Below, one piece after another: positions 6,600 through 10,853 of a stretch of DNA of 10,853 bases. The notes below the pieces were generated by a model. The model had not been told where the DNA came from. It saw only the letters and a list, made by a program, of their open reading frames with translations, and ran no database searches. Each line of letters starts with the position of its first letter. Position 1 is the first letter of the stretch. The DNA comes from CAYLJJ01 sp964384025 (lineage in GTDB: Bacteria; Myxococcota_A; Bradymonadia; UBA7976; UBA1532), in contig CAYLJJ010000148.1 in the NCBI GenBank assembly GCA_964384025.1, positions 1 through 10,853 of the forward strand, in the 5' to 3' direction. The position numbers and the translations under genes are program-made.

Positions 6600-6616
6600 G
6601 AATGACCGGAGTATTG
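6600..6616 (-). repeat. IS right terminal inverted repeat
   Basis: Read on the minus strand this is CAATACTCCGGTCATTC, matching the left end at 13 of 17 positions. It directly abuts the A-tract that resumes repeat copy 2. Confidence 0.8.
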
Positions 6617-6788
6617 AAAAAAAGAATATAGAGAAAACGCAATATCGATTTTGTTTTTTTCTCTATAGGGGCCTATTCCAGCGTTCAAAAAAGCGTAACT
6701 CCGTAACTTTGAGGGTTAAGTATTTGGAATCAATAAGGAATATAGGTGTACCATGAGGTGTAACAAGTTACGGAAGTTACGCTTTTTG
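6617..6788. repeat. GTTAC element copy 2, right portion (split by IS)
   Basis: 172 bases match 4358-4529 with one substitution (6743 T for 4484 C). It contains the 11-bp hairpin and the right 19-bp arm (6695-6713). Immediately beyond 6788 the similarity to copy 1's flank stops, but C-rich tandem repeats follow in both places. Confidence 0.9.
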
Positions 6789-7234
6789 CCTCCGAACGCC
6801 CTGATCTTGGCTATGTCCTGCTCTTGGTCCTGGGCAAAACCCTCTCTCCTGGGCCTCCCCCCTCCGTCTTGGGAAAGTCCTCTCTCCTGAAACCCTACCC
6901 CAGACATGGGAAAAACCCTCCCTCCTGGACCTCCCCCCTCGGTCTTGGGAAAGCCCTCGCCGGTGAAGCGCTCAAGTTTGTCCCCACGCCCGGTTTTGGA
7001 GGAGCCCTCCTGAAACTCAACTTGCTCAGCCACAAAACTACGGTCAACGGGGGGTCGCGAACGGGGCTTGCGCTGCAGCTCAAAAGATCACTTCAACCTC
7101 AAGCCAGGCTTGCATTTCGAGTCGGTGTCGAGCTTCTCGCGGGTGAATGGTTGGGGAGGAGAGGCGCGAAGGGTTAGCGTGCTGAGGTCGTACTGGTCTG
7201 GGGGCTCAAGAGCGAAAATTTTGGCTTCAACGAT
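6716..7234 (-). pseudogene. Decayed minus-strand reading frame with one in-frame TGA
   Basis: The minus-strand frame is stop-free from the TGA at 7235-7237 down to about 6716 except for a single TGA at 7088-7090. Before it the frame reads like real protein (EAKIFALEPPDQYDLSTLTL, then PFTREKLDTDSK), with third positions rich in C and G. After it the same frame continues plausibly (VAEQVEFQEGSSKTGRGDKL) before dissolving into tandem-repeat translation and the GTTAC element. No start codon with a ribosome site is seen at the 5' side, so the 5' end is also lost. I do not recognise the ancestral product. It could be a broken copy of a gene once driven towards the repeat. An entirely non-coding origin remains possible. 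Confidence 0.35.
6826..6959. repeat. Degenerate tandem repeat group C
   Basis: There are four units starting near 6826, 6866, 6903 and 6941 (periods about 40, 37 and 38). Their consensus resembles GGTCTTGGGAAAGCCCTC followed by a C-rich interval (CTCCTGGACCTCCCCCCTC). The units are related to groups A and B (GGTCTAGGAAAA...CCCTCTCC). Thus both copies of the GTTAC element are followed on the same side by this repeat family. The periods are not all multiples of three, which argues against conserved coding function. Confidence 0.65.
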
Positions 7235-7376
7235 TCAGAGGAAAGAGAAGACATCTACACGAACAGACAAGCTCAAAGCTTCTTTAAGAGCATTATTGAT
7301 TGAATCAAGGTGCTTTTCTGGTTGGTCAGAAGATTCACGACTTTGTGTTCGAGCCGGCATTGGAAATAACAGACTT

Positions 7377-7403
7377 TTGACAGAAGAGCCTGTGTTATAT
7401 GGT
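7377..7403 (+). promoter_or_regulatory. Candidate promoter for the 397/368-aa gene pair
   Basis: A perfect TTGACA at 7377-7382 is followed after 15 bases by TATGGT (7398-7403), inside an AT-rich stretch just upstream of the first gene of the pair. The spacing is shorter than the ideal 17, so the call is tentative. Confidence 0.3.
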
Positions 7404-7423
7404 TCTCTAACGGGGATAGGGAG

Positions 7424-8617
7424 TTGCTGAACGAAGATATCCCAAGAATGCATATCAAGGGTTTAGTAAGACTCTCACTTTTACAGCAAACAGATCCTTT
7501 ACTACTTGTTCGCTTCTTAGACCCATACAAGGAGTATCTCAACGAAAGGTCGATCAAGCTGAGTGAAGCAACAGCAGATCCTAAATGGATTAGGCGTCTT
7601 TATGTTGTACTAACAGCAGCAGATGATGAAATGCCTAGTCAGTTGGTACAGGCTCTCTTGGATATCGCGGATGTCGCAAGCGCATCAGGACAAGAAATTG
7701 CGTTGGCTCTCTCCAAAGAAAAGCAACTCAATCTTTTTGAGAAGGAGCAGATAACCGGACCAGAGGATACCGCATTTACTTTGTACATTGAGGACAGAGA
7801 GCTGTTCCGAGATTCACATACACAGGTACGCTCTAAAGAAGCGCGTAAATATGTCAACTTCCTTGGGCCAACGGGCTCTGTGTTAGAGAAGATCCGATCT
7901 CGTCGTCTGATCATGATTAGGTCTTTAAGGGAGTGGTTCAAACAGTGTAATCGAACAGATTATGTGGATATAACATATTCAGCTACAAAGGAGGAGACAA
8001 CATTCACAATTATTCATGGACGACAGCCACGCAGTGTCGGTGTTATCCATGAAGAGAAGGGGCGTGACCGCAAGAATATAATCTTTACTAAAGAGGATAT
8101 CATCATAGTTCACTACGAAAGCGGCAGACTCTCTATCAATGCACAGTATCCAAACGAGAAGGATAAATATCGTAGACTTATCGGAGAGGTGTTCTTCGAT
8201 GACGATAGCTATTTTAAGGCAACTTCCATGATAGTTGGCAGTCCATTGCTTGACTATCCATCTGAAACTTTAAGCATAGCAGGATTCCAAGAGATAGAAA
8301 GTGTCAAGTTAAGACACCTGTCGATTTCGAATATCATTGATCCATCAGAGAAACAGACATTTCAGAAGTCAGATCTACTCCCTCGACTGCTACATGGCAA
8401 CATCCAAGCTTGTATGGCAAATGGTGAGTTTGAGGTTACATATTTTGAGCTGGTCTTTAAATTCATAGCAGGTAGACATCCTGTCATCGTGAAAGCAGCA
8501 ACACCCAACAGGCTCGAATATGACAGGAGATGTTTCGATAACCAAATTCGCGAATTCTTGTTGGCTAAAGGGCTCATGGTACTAAGTGACAGACTGCTAC
8601 TTGAGGAGGCGATCTAA
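7424..8617 (+). CDS. Uncharacterised protein, first gene of a two-gene unit
   Basis: This predicts 397 aa from the TTG at 7424; an in-frame ATG at 7448 (eight codons later) is the main alternative, and neither has a strong ribosome site. An in-frame TAA at 7367-7369 closes the frame upstream. Residues 1-105 look mostly helical. About 150-180 is a basic helix (GSVLEKIRSRRLIMIRSLRE). From about 180 to 300 alternating strands dominate (DYVDITYSATKE, IIIVHYESGRLSINAQYPNE, IGEVFFDD, IESVKLRHLSI). The end (about 335-385) has a strand pair and an EYDRR segment followed by a helix. There is no nuclease, ATPase, helicase or membrane motif that I can name. It is AT-richer than the phage-type genes either side, suggesting separate acquisition. 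The next gene starts one base after its stop, so the two are co-translated. Confidence 0.72.
   Translation: MLNEDIPRMHIKGLVRLSLLQQTDPLLLVRFLDPYKEYLNERSIKLSEATADPKWIRRLYVVLTAADDEMPSQLVQALLDIADVASASGQEIALALSKEKQLNLFEKEQITGPEDTAFTLYIEDRELFRDSHTQVRSKEARKYVNFLGPTGSVLEKIRSRRLIMIRSLREWFKQCNRTDYVDITYSATKEETTFTIIHGRQPRSVGVIHEEKGRDRKNIIFTKEDIIIVHYESGRLSINAQYPNEKDKYRRLIGEVFFDDDSYFKATSMIVGSPLLDYPSETLSIAGFQEIESVKLRHLSISNIIDPSEKQTFQKSDLLPRLLHGNIQACMANGEFEVTYFELVFKFIAGRHPVIVKAATPNRLEYDRRCFDNQIREFLLAKGLMVLSDRLLLEEAI
8604..8609 (+). promoter_or_regulatory. Shine-Dalgarno deciding the start of the second pair gene
   Basis: AGGAGG lies nine bases before TTG 8619 and inside the end of the 397-aa gene. It supports the TTG over a GTG at 8586 that has no ribosome site. 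Confidence 0.65.
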
Positions 8618-8618
8618 T

Positions 8619-9725
8619 TTGGAGACGTTCCTTCGAACACTTCAAGGTCAGGAAAAGCCATATGCGCTGCAAAGTATACTGAGAAAGCGCTGGGGTGAAG
8701 ACATAACGGAGGCTCTACTTAAAGATAATGTGCTTCGCCCAGGCGACCGCAGTGAGACTTACCCATGTCCTAATGCTGGAAAACACTGTCCTCGAAAAGT
8801 GACACACAGCACAAAGACAGGCTTTCCATTCATTGCAATCCCTGGAGATGATTTCTGTTGTGAACCGAAACTGCTACGAGATGAAGATCTACAGACTTGG
8901 GTATGGGTTCAAAGAGTTTGGGAGGAACTCTTGGGGCGCCTCTTCAAGATAAAAGGATCCATCAATGGAGAAGATGTCTTCCCTAATGCCCGCAGGCTTG
9001 GAAAGAGCAATTGGCGTGGATTAGCTCGTGAACTTATCTATGTTACTGACAGTGGCGTTCATGTACTCCCTCATCTCTTAGCAAGGTGCGTATGTCAGAG
9101 ACAGACTATCGCTGTAATCCCTGCGAGATGGCGTCGATACGATATAGAGTTGGATAAGCGCTCCGGTTTGGATGGACCTCTGGAAGTCATCTTCCTTGAG
9201 GATGTACTCACGTTGAATAACGGCTATATGAGCCTGGAGCAATCTCATGTTGTCACTGTTGATGCTGCTGAGACACCAGAATACTTTTGTCTAATGACAG
9301 ACGTCCATGGTGAAACAGTCATTGACAAGGCTAAATACGCTGAGGTCCTTTCAACTCGCCAAGATTATGATCTCTTCCTCAACCTGCTATCCCCCACCTC
9401 AGCGAGCCGTTATCAAGCATGCCGCCGCGATAATGGGGGCTTCCATGAAAATTCGCTGAGCAACCAACAGGCTTGGGCCTATGCTGAGTTGATGAGACGC
9501 CGCACACCGCTGAGAGCGGCTGAACTCAAATCACTCAGCACCTATGGGAACCCGCACAAGCAGATTGAGGCTGCACGGCGCGTCCTCGACGTAAAGACAG
9601 CCCGCACAGCTTGGCGCTCAACTCGTCTTCTCTCTGGAGACGATCGCCAAGCCAAGCGCTATCTCTTCCAGCCTCCAGAAGATCTCCGCTGGGTCCTGCT
9701 CATGCCGCTTGAAGAGAGTGGCTGA
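8619..9725 (+). CDS. Uncharacterised CPR-motif cysteine protein, second gene of the unit
   Basis: This predicts 368 aa from the TTG at 8619, chosen for AGGAGG nine bases upstream; a longer GTG start at 8586 would give 379 aa. Residues 1-45 are helical and winged-helix-like (ALQSILRKRWGEDITEALL). A short cysteine module follows: Cys50 in TYPCPNAGKHCPRKV with Cys57, then Cys80-Cys81 in DDFCCEPKLLRDEDL, plausibly a small metal site. Residues about 135-205 are an alpha/beta segment (ARELIYVTDSGVHVLPHLLA, TIAVIPARW, LEVIFLEDVLTLNNGYM). The last ~110 residues are basic and helical (WAYAELMRRRTPLRAAELKS), possibly a DNA-binding domain. The YPCP-x-CPR pattern reminds me of uncharacterised proteins in several Gram-negative phyla, but I cannot name the family. 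Codons become GC-richer from about base 9370. Function unknown. Confidence 0.72.
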   Translation: METFLRTLQGQEKPYALQSILRKRWGEDITEALLKDNVLRPGDRSETYPCPNAGKHCPRKVTHSTKTGFPFIAIPGDDFCCEPKLLRDEDLQTWVWVQRVWEELLGRLFKIKGSINGEDVFPNARRLGKSNWRGLARELIYVTDSGVHVLPHLLARCVCQRQTIAVIPARWRRYDIELDKRSGLDGPLEVIFLEDVLTLNNGYMSLEQSHVVTVDAAETPEYFCLMTDVHGETVIDKAKYAEVLSTRQDYDLFLNLLSPTSASRYQACRRDNGGFHENSLSNQQAWAYAELMRRRTPLRAAELKSLSTYGNPHKQIEAARRVLDVKTARTAWRSTRLLSGDDRQAKRYLFQPPEDLRWVLLMPLEESG

Positions 9726-9824
9726 ATTTCCCCCCTGAGGGTGTCCCATCCGCACCCCCTCTCCGGCTCTATTCAGGTTGAAGGCAAAAGTGTGCCGCGT
9801 GTTCGTCAACCGTTGGAGAGAGCC

Positions 9825-10595
9825 ATGACCGAGATCATCACCTGCCCATCTGGGCTCCAGGGCCGCATTCGTGGAATGAAGGTGCGTGAGGAGCGCATCC
9901 TCGCTGACCGCAAGCTCGCTAAGCGCGGAGGGCAGATCGATCAGCTCCTGGCTGCCTGTTGGGAGGAAACTCTAGAGCCTGGACCTTATGACTTCGAGGA
10001 GAAGATTGACTGGGATCTGGTGCTTCAGGGCGACCGCTTCTACGTCCTGCTTCAGATCCGAGCGCTCACTTATGGGGCTGAGTACGCCTTCAGCGTGGGC
10101 TGCCAAAACGCCGCGTGTCGTGCTCGTGTTGAGTGGGAGTTGGACCTCAACGAGCTGCCGGTTCGCCCTCTCGACGGTGAACGGCTTGCGAGCTTCGCTG
10201 AGGGCAACCGCTTTGAGGCGAGGCTCCCCAACGCGGGTGTGAGGCTTTGGTTCAAGCTCTTGACTGGAGTTGATGAGCGCAAGCTGCCACAGCTCAGGCG
10301 TCAAGCGGGGGATCGTGTTCTCTCAGCGATGCTGGGCCTGCGAATCTTGGAGATTGAGGGCGTGGAGCCTCGTGAGAAGCGGGCCTTCCTTGAGGACCTC
10401 TCTATGCGCGACGCGGACTTCCTCGTCGATGAGTTTGATCGTGTGGACTGTGGGGTAGAGACAGGCATCGAGATCGAGTGTCCAGACTGCTTGGCGGTGC
10501 AGGAGATCGAGCTCCCTTTCGACCAGGGCTTCTTGATGCCTGGGAGGGGGCGAACAGCTCGTCGTCGGGGGCGCATCAGCTCTTCCCATCGGTGA
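9825..10595 (+). CDS. Phage baseplate/tail-assembly protein, T4-baseplate-like
   Basis: This predicts 256 aa from the ATG at 9825, which has GGAGAG six bases upstream; a start at 9741 lacks this. The sequence has the shape of the T4 bacteriophage base plate protein family (PF12322, gp26/gp51-like): an N-terminal CPSGLQGRIRGMKVREE, a YDFEEKIDWDLVLQGDRFY segment, then two cysteine pairs, Cys93/Cys98 (GCQNAACRARVEWELDL) and Cys219/Cys222 (IECPDCLAVQEIEL), which together would bind zinc. Residues 192-207 hold MRDADFLVDEFDRVDC, another family-like block. The C-terminus is arginine-rich. Such proteins help assemble the hub of contractile tails in phages, tailocins and related injection systems. It is followed by an overlapping small gene, as in tail operons. 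The family assignment is from memory of the pattern. Confidence 0.78.
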   Translation: MTEIITCPSGLQGRIRGMKVREERILADRKLAKRGGQIDQLLAACWEETLEPGPYDFEEKIDWDLVLQGDRFYVLLQIRALTYGAEYAFSVGCQNAACRARVEWELDLNELPVRPLDGERLASFAEGNRFEARLPNAGVRLWFKLLTGVDERKLPQLRRQAGDRVLSAMLGLRILEIEGVEPREKRAFLEDLSMRDADFLVDEFDRVDCGVETGIEIECPDCLAVQEIELPFDQGFLMPGRGRTARRRGRISSSHR

Positions 10596-10783
10596 GCCTG
10601 GATGTTTGGCGCGAAGGAGTCTTTCAGCTCTGTTGGCAGCAGCATGGGGGCTCAGGTCTGGGGGCCACGCTCAGCGAGGCGCAGGAGCTGTTCATCACAG
10701 ATCGAGACTGGCTGCTTGAGCGCATCGGCGGCCAGCGTCAACGCGAGGCGCGTGAGCTTGAGAAGGCGTCGAGGGGGAGATAG
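10592..10783 (+). CDS. Small tail-assembly-chaperone-like protein
   Basis: This predicts 63 aa from the GTG at 10592, which overlaps the upstream stop as GTGA (4 bases), typical of coupled translation. A longer start (GTG 10478) would lie far inside the upstream gene. The product holds DVWREGVFQLCWQQH, LSEAQELFITDRDWLLERI and a charged QRQREARELEK helix ending in Arg/Gly. A short helical protein with a DRxWLLERI-type helix directly after a T4-baseplate-like gene is a usual arrangement for small tail chaperones. Assignment is by context and general shape. Confidence 0.6.
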   Translation: MSLDVWREGVFQLCWQQHGGSGLGATLSEAQELFITDRDWLLERIGGQRQREARELEKASRGR

Positions 10784-10853
10784 CTCATGATGAACTTGGA
10801 GGTGCGATCCATTGGGGAGAGTTGAGGGAGCTGAGATGAATTGACACTTTTTG
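10784..10853. other. Right edge; possible broken start of a next tail gene
   Basis: An ATG at 10787 begins MMNLEVRSIGES and then meets TGA after 12 codons. Skipping two bases would continue LRELR before another stop. TTGACA near 10842 could be a promoter -35 box, but the window ends there. Nothing here is firm enough to call a gene. Confidence 0.25.

Larger units (their letters stand above)
5299..6616 (+). mobile_element. IS4-type insertion sequence (1318 bp) inserted in repeat copy 2
   Basis: The element's edges are defined by comparison with the uninterrupted repeat copy 1. It has imperfect terminal inverted repeats (13 of 17 matches) and one transposase gene filling most of its length. 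It sits in a poly-A tract: copy 1 has eight A's there, whereas seven A's lie on each side of the IS, consistent with a 6-bp target duplication AAAAAA (seven if the pre-insertion tract differed). The transposase is full length with all catalytic residues, so the element may be active. It is not assigned to a named IS. A weak-context leader of 122 bases precedes the transposase. Confidence 0.9.

Noticed and set aside
7068..7430. 120-aa plus-strand ORF just upstream of the 397-aa gene as an N-terminal part or separate gene
   Set aside because: It ends in a different frame, has no ribosome-binding site or domain, and overlaps the better-looking minus-strand ghost frame.

Overview
The window looks like an accessory region (prophage or integrative element) of a Gram-negative bacterium. 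The mix of small-terminase-like, RecB-like, T4-baseplate-like and CPxxCPR-type genes suggests a former deltaproteobacterial lineage (Myxococcota/Bradymonadota-like), but that placement is a low-confidence inference. No rRNA, tRNA or CRISPR array was seen.

Layout: (1) Bases 1-353 hold the 3' end of a tyrosine recombinase on the + strand. (2) Bases 676-4122 form a tightly packed minus-strand operon of six genes: a 58-aa protein, a cysteine-cluster protein, a 53-aa protein, a RecB/Cas4-type PD-(D/E)XK nuclease with an Fe-S cysteine set, a Holliday-resolvase-like PD-(D/E)XK nuclease, and an AT-hook/HTH small-terminase-like protein. Four of the five junctions are overlaps and the fifth is a 33-nt gap. 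(3) Bases ~4150-7423 are largely non-coding and repeat-rich. A 323-bp element occurs twice with only two substitutions outside the insertion. Each copy has inverted GTTAC-rich arms around an A-tract and hairpin, and each is followed by degenerate 36-40-bp tandem repeats. The second copy is split by an intact 1318-bp IS4-type insertion sequence; removing it with one six-A target duplication restores the 323-bp length exactly. To its right is a decayed minus-strand reading frame with one in-frame TGA. (4) Bases 7424-9725 hold a two-gene unit (397 and 368 aa) with no function I can name; the second protein has a short cysteine motif. The first gene and most of the second are AT-richer than the flanking phage genes. 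(5) Bases 9825-10783 hold two overlapping phage-tail genes: a T4-baseplate-family protein with two zinc-type CxxC/CxxxxC pairs and a small chaperone-like protein.

Interpretation: the left operon looks like a DNA-processing set of a phage or phage-like element. The repeat module sits directly 5' of that operon and has features of an origin or a large regulatory region. The right end is tail morphogenesis. The 397/368-aa pair between them sits where phage and mobile-element cargo commonly lies and is the best candidate for an undescribed system. The 323-bp GTTAC element is the best candidate for an undescribed DNA element.
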